Positions 1-5,305 are shown, counted from the stretch's first letter. The stretch is 9,893 nucleotides of DNA from JACDAN01 sp046714355 (GCA_046714355.1 JBKKAR010000002.1:1-9893); one strand, 5' to 3'. Made by a program: numbers and translations. Notes: generated from the letters alone by a model not told the origin.

Positions 1-87
1 CCGTTGCATCGCCTCGTGGAAACGGAGGCACCGGCGGTGCCCCCGTGGTCGATACCGAGACGGCCTTCCCTGCAAGCCGAATTGCCC

Positions 88-127
88 AAAAAGAAAGGGC
101 CGGAACCTGTGAAGGCCCGGCCCTTTC
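88..127 (-). terminator. Intrinsic terminator of the small exported protein gene
   Basis: An 11-bp perfect stem (GAAAGGGCCGG at 93-103 pairing with 117-127) encloses a 13-base loop. Read on the minus strand, the descending arm ends in CTTTC and continues into five more T (complement of 88-92). This is the classic GC-rich stem plus U-tract, about 30 bases after the stop codon of the minus-strand gene that ends at 156. Confidence 0.85.
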
Positions 128-142
128 CGGTACTAGCGGCTC

Positions 143-167
143 ACCGGCCTGCGGCTTACGGGCCGGT
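143..167. repeat. Inverted repeat overlapping a stop codon
   Basis: ACCGGCC (143-149) pairs with GGCCGGT (161-167) around an 11-base loop that contains the TAA stop (156-158) of the minus-strand secreted protein gene. It lacks a T-run and is followed at once by the stronger terminator at 88-127. It may stabilise the mRNA 3' end or simply be GC-rich coincidence. Confidence 0.45.
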
Positions 168-674
168 GATCGTGATGTACGCCCCCGTGAAGCCTGCGAA
201 GGTGAGCGTATACGTGAAGCTGTCGAGCGTCAGAGTCCCCGGCTGGAATTCGGGCGTCCAGTTCGGATTCGGGCAGGGCTCCGCCAAGTCCAGATCTGGG
301 CCTGCTGACTGCTGCGGTACCCTCATCCTCCCATTCTTCCTGGAAGTCACCGTGGCCACACTATCGTCCGAGAAGCTCGTCTCGTGGGACTCGACGATGT
401 TGCCTCCGGGGTTGCGACAGTCAACGATCGCCGAGTAGTTAGCAGTCAAACTCACTACCGCGTTCTGGTTGCCCACCCCTCCGAGCTCGTACGTGCTACA
501 CGTGACCGAGAGGCCGTCCGTGCCAACCGTGCAGCCGATTGCACCCGACTGCAGATGCGCACCCGACGGGGCATTCGCCGGGTTGATGACTGTGGCGATG
601 GCAGCCAGAGCTACCGGAGCCGACACGGCCATCAGCGCCATCGACAATGCTGTGATTATTCCTACTCGTCTCAT
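156..674 (-). CDS. Small exported protein of unknown function, four cysteines
   Basis: The 172-residue product has a textbook Sec signal peptide: Arg2-Arg3, a hydrophobic core over about residues 4-18, and VALA before a likely cleavage near residue 24 or 25. The mature part is rich in Thr, Ser, Gly, Asn and Val and looks beta-rich. It has four cysteines (48, 59, 86, 134), enough for two disulfides. There is no membrane anchor, sortase motif or catalytic motif that I recognise, so it is probably secreted or cell-surface. The ATG start at 674 is supported by AAGGAG (complement of 685-690) ten bases upstream and by the signal peptide beginning exactly there. It is monocistronic, with a strong terminator after it, and is divergent from the response regulator gene. 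Function unknown; I do not assign a family. Confidence 0.82.
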   Translation of the reverse strand: MRRVGIITALSMALMAVSAPVALAAIATVINPANAPSGAHLQSGAIGCTVGTDGLSVTCSTYELGGVGNQNAVVSLTANYSAIVDCRNPGGNIVESHETSFSDDSVATVTSRKNGRMRVPQQSAGPDLDLAEPCPNPNWTPEFQPGTLTLDSFTYTLTFAGFTGAYITITGP

Positions 675-776
675 GTTCCTTGTTCTCCTTGCTTTCCCAG
701 TGCTACGACTGAGCGTTTTGATGGACGCGAGCGAGCGGTAACTTCACCGCCCGTGGCGTAATGACAGAGGAGCTTC

Positions 777-842
777 ATGTTCTGTTCGATTACCTCCCTT
801 CGACGACGTATCTCTATCGTCGCGGTGGCGCTGGGTTTTTGA
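777..842 (+). CDS. Possible 21-residue leader peptide ahead of the response regulator
   Basis: ATG at 777 is preceded four bases away by AGAGGAG (766-772), one of the better SD sequences in the window. It opens a 21-codon frame ending in TGA at 840-842. The peptide has an Arg triplet (residues 9-11) followed by a hydrophobic stretch to the end, resembling a truncated signal peptide or a short membrane peptide. It lies between the divergent secreted protein gene and the response regulator, 76 bases upstream of the latter. It is very short and could be chance. A 42-codon ATG frame at 761-889 overlaps it in another frame but has no SD. Confidence 0.3.
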   Translation: MFCSITSLRRRISIVAVALGF

Positions 843-918
843 CAGGGGCGCTTGCCGAATCTTTCGCGTTCGGGTTCTGCCTTAGATAACTCCGGCAAAG
901 GCCGTACGGAAGTGACAC

Positions 919-1617
919 TTGAAAGACGCCCCCAATTGCGCTAAAACTGGGCACCCCGGCCGGGGTCAGAAGGGAGCGCAAACGACTTCTGCAGCCTCGA
1001 TCTTCATCGTTGACGGCGATGGCCGCTCCCGCACGCTCATCTCGCGCGTGCTAAGGCGGGTCGGCTACACCACCTATATGGCTGAAACCGGCGAGGAGGC
1101 GCTCGCTGCGGCCAAGCGGGAGGCCCCCGCGCTCGTCATTCTCGAGGTGCTCCTGCCCGGAGTGTCCGGCTACGAGGTCTGCCGCGAGCTCAAAGACGAG
1201 TTCGGCGAAGCACTGCCGATCGTCTTCATCTCGGGAACTCGCACGGAGTCCGGCGATCGGGTGGCCGGCCTCCTCGTCGGCGGCGACGACTACCTCATAA
1301 AGCCATTCGATCCCAACGAGCTGCTCTCACGCGTGCGAAGGCTCCTCTCTGCTCCGCTCCCGGACGGACGGACGGCGCGCACGCTGACGAGGCGGGAACT
1401 CGATGTTCTCTCGCTCCTCGTCGAGGGGCTCAGCCAGCCCGAGATCGCGGAGACGCTCTTCATAAGCCCTAAGACCGTCGACAAGCACATCGAGCACATC
1501 CTGGCCAAGCTCGGTGTTCACAGCCGGGCGCAGGCGGTCGCGCGCGCCGTTCGTGACGGGCTGATCGAGAGTCATCGCCGTGACTGGCCGGACGCGTCGG
1601 CGGTCGTTCGCGAGTGA
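919..1617 (+). CDS. Response regulator, atypical receiver plus LuxR/FixJ-type HTH
   Basis: This 232-residue protein has an N-terminal receiver domain (about 27-143) and a C-terminal LuxR-type HTH (about 154-213: T-RRE-L-VL, EIA--L-IS-KTV--H, I--KLGV-SRAQAV). It is therefore a DNA-binding transcription regulator of the NarL/FixJ layout. The receiver keeps the fold, Ser105 (the usual Ser/Thr) and Lys128 in IKPF. The acceptor position, normally Asp in L-D-V-x-L-P-G, is Glu76 (codon GAG at 1144-1146). The usual Asp-Asp pair is Asp32-Gly33, followed by Asp34. Normal aspartyl phosphorylation therefore looks impaired; Glu may mimic the phosphorylated state. No histidine kinase is adjacent. TTG at 919 is chosen because GGAAG (908-912) lies six bases upstream and no closer ATG precedes the receiver; the first 25 residues are a poorly structured extension, so a later start is possible. 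Confidence 0.87.
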   Translation: MKDAPNCAKTGHPGRGQKGAQTTSAASIFIVDGDGRSRTLISRVLRRVGYTTYMAETGEEALAAAKREAPALVILEVLLPGVSGYEVCRELKDEFGEALPIVFISGTRTESGDRVAGLLVGGDDYLIKPFDPNELLSRVRRLLSAPLPDGRTARTLTRRELDVLSLLVEGLSQPEIAETLFISPKTVDKHIEHILAKLGVHSRAQAVARAVRDGLIESHRRDWPDASAVVRE

Positions 1618-1905
1618 TTGTCTTGGGGCCGGATTCCGATCTTTCGATCAACCCGCTCGGCGTGGGTGCCGGCTTTCGCCGATGCCTCAGGCGCTGGCGT
1701 CGCTCCGCTGGGCCGGCTCTGGACATGCCCCGGGGCGGCGGTTGGCCGCGCTGCATCGTCCAGTGCCTGCCGTGTAAGCGCTTCGGGCCAACGCTTCGCG
1801 GGCAAGCGCGCGCTCACGCTTGGATGCTGACTTGATCCCGCGTGAAGCCGCCTCGGAGGCGCGGAGGCTGGCCGCGGCTGAGAGCCCGGTTCTGCGCGGC
1901 CGCGA

Positions 1906-2115
1906 TCAAGGCGACCCGGACGACCTTCGCGCTGGAGACAGGGGTGGTGCGAGGTCCAGAAACCAGCTATGCCGGCAGCGGATCCCGTCGGTGTACGGAG
2001 TCTCGGGCTGGCAACCGTTCGCGGCGACAGCTTGGGCCACGAGGTAGGAGGCGATGGACGGGTCTGATTCGCGCTTGGCAGGCGGCGCAACGCTCGCCGC
2101 GTAACGTGGACTCAT
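1906..2115 (-). CDS. Doubtful 69-residue frame following the 2112-2294 frame
   Basis: ATG at 2115 overlaps the TGA of the preceding minus-strand frame as ATGA, a usual translational-coupling arrangement. The product has no recognisable domain; its second half is Pro/Ser/Arg-rich and looks unlike a folded protein. It is listed only because of the coupling geometry behind an excisionase-like gene. It may be a remnant or chance. Confidence 0.15.
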   Translation of the reverse strand: MSPRYAASVAPPAKRESDPSIASYLVAQAVAANGCQPETPYTDGIRCRHSWFLDLAPPLSPARRSSGSP

Positions 2116-2294
2116 CGGTTTTTCCTCTCGTCGGCGTAGATGTATTCACGAGCCGCCGGAACAGACGCTCGAAGAACCCCGGCTTCCTCGGAGGTTCGCA
2201 GCTGCAGTCCGGCGAAAAGTGGTTGCAGCCGTAGGCACCACGTATCGACTCGGCGGCTGAACGTGTGGCGCTCGATCATCTCGCGTTGCTCCAC
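2112..2294 (-). CDS. Doubtful 60-residue frame downstream of the excisionase-like gene
   Basis: This frame opens with GTG at 2294 and lies in the same reading frame as the upstream excisionase-like gene, separated from it only by that gene's TGA (2331-2333) and 12 sense codons. Readthrough or a nonsense mutation could thus join them into a protein of about 138 residues. Its composition is mixed (charged N-terminal half, Leu-rich centre), more protein-like than the frames beside it. No family is recognised and no good SD is seen. Confidence 0.25.
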   Translation of the reverse strand: MEQREMIERHTFSRRVDTWCLRLQPLFAGLQLRTSEEAGVLRASVPAAREYIYADERKNR

Positions 2295-2330
2295 GTCCGC
2301 GGCCGAGAGCGGCGTCGGGCTGTCGGGGCC

Positions 2331-2531
2331 TCACGCCACGGCCTGCGGATCGGAATGAATCCACCGATCAAGCTCTGCGACGTCGAGGCGCACCGCCGGG
2401 CCTTTGCCTCCGAGCCGGTACGCCGGGATTTCTCCTGCGGCGATCTTCATGTAAACCGTCATCGGATGCAGCCCGAGATGGACGGCCGCCTCCTTGACGT
2501 CGATGAAGCGTCTGTCAGTCAGCGTTGTCAT
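2331..2531 (-). CDS. Excisionase/AlpA-like HTH DNA-binding protein (HTH_17 type)
   Basis: The 66-residue product is essentially one MerR-like winged HTH: FIDVKEAAVHLGLH (9-22) forms the first helices, PMTVYMKIAAGEIPAYRLGG (23-42) the recognition helix and wing start, and VRLDVAELDRWI (47-58) the closing strand and helix. That is the pattern of excisionase-family proteins (Xis, AlpA), which bind and bend DNA at attachment sites or act as small regulators in integrative elements. The ATG at 2531 gives the usual domain start; no clear SD precedes it. It is divergent from the acetyltransferase gene, with a short shared promoter region. No integrase is visible in the window, so a mobile role is inference; similar stand-alone HTH proteins also occur in toxin-antitoxin and phage-remnant contexts. 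Confidence 0.75.
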   Translation of the reverse strand: MTTLTDRRFIDVKEAAVHLGLHPMTVYMKIAAGEIPAYRLGGKGPAVRLDVAELDRWIHSDPQAVA

Positions 2532-2583
2532 CGGCTAATAGGTTTTCGTCAGAGGCGGGCGTACGGTGGACGGCGTGGAGCTC

Positions 2584-3111
2584 ATGAGTGAAGGTCTCGT
2601 ACTACGCCCGGCCGGCGAGGGCGACCTCGACTTTTACTTCGAGCTGCGGAACCGACCGGAGATCCTCGCGCTCCCAGGCCGTGAACCGCGCCCGCGGTCG
2701 GAGGTTGAGCGTCAGCTACGCGGGTGGATCCAGCGGTGGCAGGAGCAGGGCTTCGGGACTTGGACAGTGTTCGACCGGAAGACCGACGCGCGTCAGGGGC
2801 GAGTAGAGCTCGACCCGATGGGCCTGGGCTGGGCGGGGATCTCGCCGGACACGATCGAGGTCGGCTGCGTCGTCCATCCAACGCACTGGAACCGAGGCAT
2901 CGCGACTGAGGCGACCCTGCTCGTCGTCGCGGATTGCTTCAGTCGAGTCTGGCTGGATCGGCTGGTCGCGCTGACGACGAGCGACAACAAGCCATCGCTG
3001 CGCGCGCTGGAGAAGCTCGGCATGCAGCGCGGTGGCGAGACTCAGCACGAAGGTGACCAAAAGACGTACGAGCTGTTCGAGCTCACTCAACCTGCTCCGC
3101 AACGTAGGTAG
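2584..3111 (+). CDS. GNAT-family N-acetyltransferase (RimJ/RimL-like)
   Basis: The 175-residue product has the GNAT fold of the RimJ/RimL type, which uses acetyl-CoA to acetylate an amine on a protein N-terminus or small molecule; the substrate cannot be told from sequence. The N-terminal LVLRPAGEGDLDFYFELRN is typical of the family. The acetyl-CoA motif is VVHPTHWNRGIATEA (about 96-110), with R-G-I-A in the pyrophosphate-binding loop. NKPSLRALEKLGM (about 135-147) is the usual C-terminal helix region. ATG at 2584 is chosen because it places the family start two to three residues before the first strand; GGAG lies three bases upstream. GTG at 2566, with AGAGGCGGG upstream, would add six residues and is a real alternative. 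It is divergent from the excisionase-like gene and has no co-directional partner. Confidence 0.83.
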   Translation: MSEGLVLRPAGEGDLDFYFELRNRPEILALPGREPRPRSEVERQLRGWIQRWQEQGFGTWTVFDRKTDARQGRVELDPMGLGWAGISPDTIEVGCVVHPTHWNRGIATEATLLVVADCFSRVWLDRLVALTTSDNKPSLRALEKLGMQRGGETQHEGDQKTYELFELTQPAPQRR

Positions 3112-3240
3112 CCCAAACCGGGCACTCGCTGTCGATTAGCACCCGTGACATGGGCGCCGCTCGGGGTCGAGGGATCGTGAATCGGGCCTGCTAACCGCGG
3201 GCGACGCTCGGGTGACTCTCCCGAACACTCGCCCACGCTT

Positions 3241-3361
3241 GAGTTGCCACTCTAGGCAATCTTCGAGGTAGGCACCGGGGTAGGCACCACATGCGCGTTC
3301 CCGGCATCCCTGGCATGCCTGACCCGCGCAACCATGCGATTCCCGGGTAGCCATGCGCGGG
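3241..3361. repeat. Repeat-dense intergenic segment abutting the tRNA-Glu 3' end
   Basis: Several short repeats crowd into about 120 bases: TTGCC and GGCAA as an inverted pair (3244-3259); GGTAGGCACC twice at 12-bp spacing (3267-3276, 3279-3288); the palindrome GGCATGCC (3312-3319); direct CCATGCG copies (3332-3338, 3351-3357); and an 8-bp dyad, CCCGCGCA (3323-3330) with TGCGCGGG (3354-3361), enclosing CCCGGG. The dyad ends five bases from the tRNA-Glu 3' end. It lacks a T-run, so it is not a clear terminator. It could be an attachment-site region for a tRNA-targeting recombinase. Confidence 0.45.
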
Positions 3362-3365
3362 ATGA

Positions 3366-3438
3366 AGGCGCATACGGGATTCTAACCCGTGCCGCCGCCG
3401 TGAGAGGGCGGTGTCCTAGGCCACTAGACGAATGCGCC
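3366..3438 (-). tRNA. tRNA-Glu (anticodon CTC), atypical T-loop
   Basis: A complete 73-base cloverleaf: a perfect 7-bp acceptor stem (GGCGCAT/ATGCGCC), D-arm with G18-G19, anticodon stem CCGCC/GGCGG with loop CTCTCAC (anticodon CTC, Glu), and T-stem ACGGG/CCCGT. No CCA is encoded. The T-loop reads TTAGAAT instead of TTCGAAT, so nearly invariant C56 is A and the G19-C56 tertiary pair is lost. The discriminator would be U instead of the G or A usual for Glu. All stems are intact, so it may still function, but both oddities lie in the 3' part, where integrative elements recombine. Confidence 0.88.
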
Positions 3439-3450
3439 GAGCGAGGCGTG

Positions 3451-3456
3451 ATTGTA
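3451..3456 (-). promoter_or_regulatory. -10 box of tRNA-Glu
   Basis: TACAAT on the minus strand lies 12 bases upstream of the mature tRNA 5' end, implying a leader of about five bases. No good TTGACA-like -35 is seen at 16-18 bp. The same hexamer at nearly the same distance precedes tRNA-Gln. Confidence 0.55.
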
Positions 3457-3480
3457 GCGACGGACGGGTAGAACTGCGCC

Positions 3481-3696
3481 ATGGCCAACTGGCTGAAGAA
3501 GCTCCTCGGGAGCGGCGATGACCCGGCTACTCGCGAGGACGATCCGAGGGGCGGCACGCAGAGCGACGAGTACCGCCACGCCGACCCGCGCGACATCGTC
3601 GAACAGGGCGGCATGACGATGAGTGGGCCAGGCGGCGCACCCCAGGAAGGCCTCTCGGTCGAGGAGCGTCGCGACCTCGATCGCGATACCGACTGA
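3481..3696 (+). CDS. Small hydrophilic acidic protein, unknown function
   Basis: The 71-residue product begins with a short amphipathic basic helix (MANWLKKLLG). It continues as a polar, Asp/Glu/Arg/Gly-rich, probably disordered chain with no Cys and no membrane segment, so it is likely cytoplasmic and perhaps membrane-touching through its N-terminus. I recognise no family. There is no SD; TAGAAC lies exactly six bases before the ATG, similar to the -10 placement seen for tetR and the ABC operon, so a leaderless mRNA is possible. It is divergent from tRNA-Glu and 56 bases ahead of tetR on the same strand. The amphipathic start and even composition argue for a real gene, but this is not certain. 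Confidence 0.6.
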   Translation: MANWLKKLLGSGDDPATREDDPRGGTQSDEYRHADPRDIVEQGGMTMSGPGGAPQEGLSVEERRDLDRDTD

Positions 3697-3740
3697 CGAC
3701 GTAAACCAGGAACCGCCCCGCATCATTTCGGCCAGGGTTC

Positions 3741-3746
3741 TAGACT
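3741..3746 (+). promoter_or_regulatory. -10 box of tetR, probably leaderless
   Basis: TAGACT ends exactly six bases before the GTG start at 3753, and no SD lies in the remaining space. Transcription would start at or next to the start codon. The -35 is not obvious; CCCGCA sits 18 bp upstream. Confidence 0.5.
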
Positions 3747-3752
3747 GCCCCA

Positions 3753-4352
3753 GTGGCCGTGCGCGCTGATCGGCAGGCCGACCGCCGCCGGCAGATCCTT
3801 GATGCGGCCGTCAAGGTCTTCGCTCGCAGCGGCTTCCACACCTCCCGGGTCGGGGATATCGCCGAGGAGGCCGGTGTCGCCTACGGCCTCGTGTACCACT
3901 ACTTCAAGTCGAAGGACGAGCTCCTCGAGACGATCTTCCGCGACACCTGGACGCAGATGCTGGCCCGCGTGCAGGAGGTGGAGAAATCCGGCGTTCCGGC
4001 TGATGAGCAGGTACGAAGGGTCACGGCGCTGTTGCTGCGGACCTGGCGCCGCGATCCCGACCTCGTGCGCGTCCTCGTCCGCGAGGTGACGCGTAGTCCA
4101 CAGGTCCAGCAGGAGATCGAAGAGATCACGCAGGCGATGCAGGCGCTGGAGGGCATCATCCGGCGCGGCCAGGAGACCGGAGAGTTCAAGAATGAGGTCG
4201 ATCCGCGCCTCGGCGCCGTGGTCTGGTACGGGGCATTGGACGAGATCCTCACCGGGTGGGTACTCGGGCAGCTACCGGATACCGACGAGGAGATCGCGAA
4301 AGCGGAACAGAACGTCGTCAGTCTGTTGGTTGATGGACTCGCCCGGCGGTAA
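3753..4352 (+). CDS. TetR/AcrR-family repressor, FadR/YsiA-like
   Basis: The 199-residue protein has the usual TetR layout and length. The N-terminal HTH spans about residues 12-58 (RRQILDAAVKVFARSGFHTS, then VGDIAEEAGVAYGLVYHYFKSKDELL); the rest is an all-helical ligand-binding and dimer domain. The HTH and the C-terminal domain resemble Bacillus FadR (YsiA), a TetR regulator of fatty-acid degradation relieved by acyl-CoA. That likeness is supported by a palindrome 8 bases after its stop that fits the FadR operator shape. The ligand is inferred, not shown. GTG at 3753 is the only start giving a complete first helix; the promoter looks leaderless. No beta-oxidation gene is in the window; the neighbour is a convergent aquaporin gene. 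Confidence 0.85.
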   Translation: MAVRADRQADRRRQILDAAVKVFARSGFHTSRVGDIAEEAGVAYGLVYHYFKSKDELLETIFRDTWTQMLARVQEVEKSGVPADEQVRRVTALLLRTWRRDPDLVRVLVREVTRSPQVQQEIEEITQAMQALEGIIRRGQETGEFKNEVDPRLGAVVWYGALDEILTGWVLGQLPDTDEEIAKAEQNVVSLLVDGLARR

Positions 4353-4357
4353 AGACC

Positions 4358-4377
4358 TCGACTGATTAGTCAGTCAA
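4358..4377. promoter_or_regulatory. FadR-like TetR operator palindrome
   Basis: GACTGA (4360-4365) and TCAGTC (4370-4375) flank TTAG, and the symmetry extends outward with one mismatch. CGACTGATTAGTCAGTCA (4359-4376) differs at three positions from the Bacillus FadR operator consensus as I recall it (TGAATGA-WTAN-TCATTCA). It lies between the convergent ends of tetR and the aquaporin gene, not before either. It could instead act as a weak hairpin terminator for tetR, being followed by AATTT, but the 6-bp AT-containing stem is poor for that. Confidence 0.5.
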
Positions 4378-4440
4378 TTTCCGTGTTGTAATGCGGTCGC
4401 CGCGCCGTTAATCGAACCGGAATTCGACGCCCCGCGTTTA

Positions 4441-4472
4441 GGGAAAGAGGGGGAGCACGCCTCCCAGGCGTG
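4441..4472 (-). terminator. Possible terminator of the aquaporin gene
   Basis: On the minus strand CACGCC and GGCGTG form a 6-bp perfect stem around a five-base loop (4456-4472), followed by a pyrimidine tract with only one T triplet (complement of 4441-4455). It lies about 40 bases after the aquaporin stop. The tract is C-rich, so it would be a weak intrinsic terminator. Confidence 0.4.
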
Positions 4473-4511
4473 GGGCTTGCCACCGCGGGTCCCCGCGCTT
4501 CCCCGTCACTC

Positions 4512-5255
4512 CTAGGACAGCGCGGTGTCGCCGGGACGCGGCTCGACCACACCGGTCTCGGGCGGGCCGACGACGGGCGGGCTGAGCGGGCGGAGGTACA
4601 GCCATTCGTAGGCAAGCGCACCGAGGACACCACCGGCGAGCGGGCCGATGTACCAGATCCAGAAGTCGTCCCAGTTGTTCCCGAGCAACTGCGGGCCGAA
4701 GGCGCGAGCGGGGTTCATGGCCGCGCCGGTCAGCGGGCCGGCCATCAGGACGTCGAACGTGATCGTGAGCCCGATAGCGAGACCCGCGATCGACTTGAAC
4801 GAGCCTCGCGGGTCGGCGGCGGTCGCGAAGATGACCCAGACCAGGAAGAACGTCAGGATCGCCTCGATGATCAGGGCGGCCTCCGGCTCGATGCCCGGGC
4901 CGACGGCAGGCGCGCCGAGCGTGGCCCGAGTCTCGCCGGTGAAGATCCACTTGAGCAGCGCTGCGCCGGCGACGGCGCTCGAGATCTGGGCGATCCAGTA
5001 GGCGAGCGCGACGACCGGAGAAAGCCGCCCGGTGACGAGGAAGCCCAGCGTCACGGCGGGGTTGAAGTGTCCGCCGGAGATGTGGCCGACGGCCGAGGCC
5101 ATCACGGCGATCACGAGGCCGTGGGCGAGCGCGATCTCGAGATTTCCGGCACCGGCGGAGGGCGCGGCGACGAGGACGGCGCCCGCCCCGACAAACACGA
5201 GCGCGAACGTTCCGACGAACTCGGCGGCGGCTCGGCGGAAGACATCGCTCATCAC
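4512..5255 (-). CDS. Aquaporin, MIP family, with TIP-like selectivity filter
   Basis: The 247-residue membrane channel has six helices and both half-helix NPA motifs: HFNPAVT (N65) and MNPARAFGP (N181). The N-terminal half aligns without gaps to E. coli AqpZ around IALAHG...AVGHISGGHFNPAVT. The aromatic/Arg filter reads His45 (AqpZ Phe43), Val169 (AqpZ His174), Ala178 (AqpZ Thr183) and Arg184. This H-V-A-R set is not AqpZ-like or GlpF-like; it is closest to plant tonoplast aquaporins (H-I-A-R). The wider pore may pass urea, ammonia or peroxide as well as water; that is inference. GTG (5255) and ATG (5252) are adjacent possible starts, with no SD; ATG at 5252 may be the true start. A 20-bp dyad lies 51 bases upstream. 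It is convergent with tetR. Confidence 0.92.
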   Translation of the reverse strand: MMSDVFRRAAAEFVGTFALVFVGAGAVLVAAPSAGAGNLEIALAHGLVIAVMASAVGHISGGHFNPAVTLGFLVTGRLSPVVALAYWIAQISSAVAGAALLKWIFTGETRATLGAPAVGPGIEPEAALIIEAILTFFLVWVIFATAADPRGSFKSIAGLAIGLTITFDVLMAGPLTGAAMNPARAFGPQLLGNNWDDFWIWYIGPLAGGVLGALAYEWLYLRPLSPPVVGPPETGVVEPRPGDTALS

Positions 5256-5305
5256 GGCGCGGAGGGTATTGAGCGCACCGGACGGTAGGCCCCGCTGCCT
5301 CTCGG

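Larger units (their letters stand above)
1618..2330. other. Gene-poor stretch, no convincing coding region
   Basis: About 0.7 kb follows the response regulator stop. Open frames exist on both strands, but they overlap each other, are Arg/Pro/Ala-rich and match no fold I recognise, as expected from random GC-rich sequence. No tRNA, clear terminator or IS end is visible. On the minus strand only, two short frames are linked by an ATGA overlap downstream of the excisionase-like gene. The stretch may be decayed accessory DNA. Confidence 0.5.

Noticed and set aside
4..438. 144-codon plus-strand frame at the left edge
   Set aside because: Antisense to the secreted protein gene and crossing its terminator; no protein-like features.
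839..844. TTGACA as a -35 box for the response regulator gene
   Set aside because: No TATAAT-like hexamer at 16-18 bp downstream (TTTCGC there); not called a promoter.
761..889. 42-codon plus-strand frame from ATG 761
   Set aside because: No SD and no recognisable features; the overlapping 21-codon frame has the SD.
1572..2090. 172-codon minus-strand frame after the response regulator
   Set aside because: Low-complexity Pro/Arg/Ser/Ala composition, overlaps the 3' end of a certain gene, no SD or recognisable domain.
2231..2241. GTAGGCACCAC, also at 3280-3290, as possible att direct repeats
   Set aside because: An 11-base match about 1 kb apart is expected by chance in a window this size, and it has no tRNA similarity.
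3690..3696. CGACTGA half-site resembling one arm of the FadR-like operator, upstream of tetR
   Set aside because: Only one arm, no matching second arm, and it is the stop region of the 71-residue gene; probably chance.
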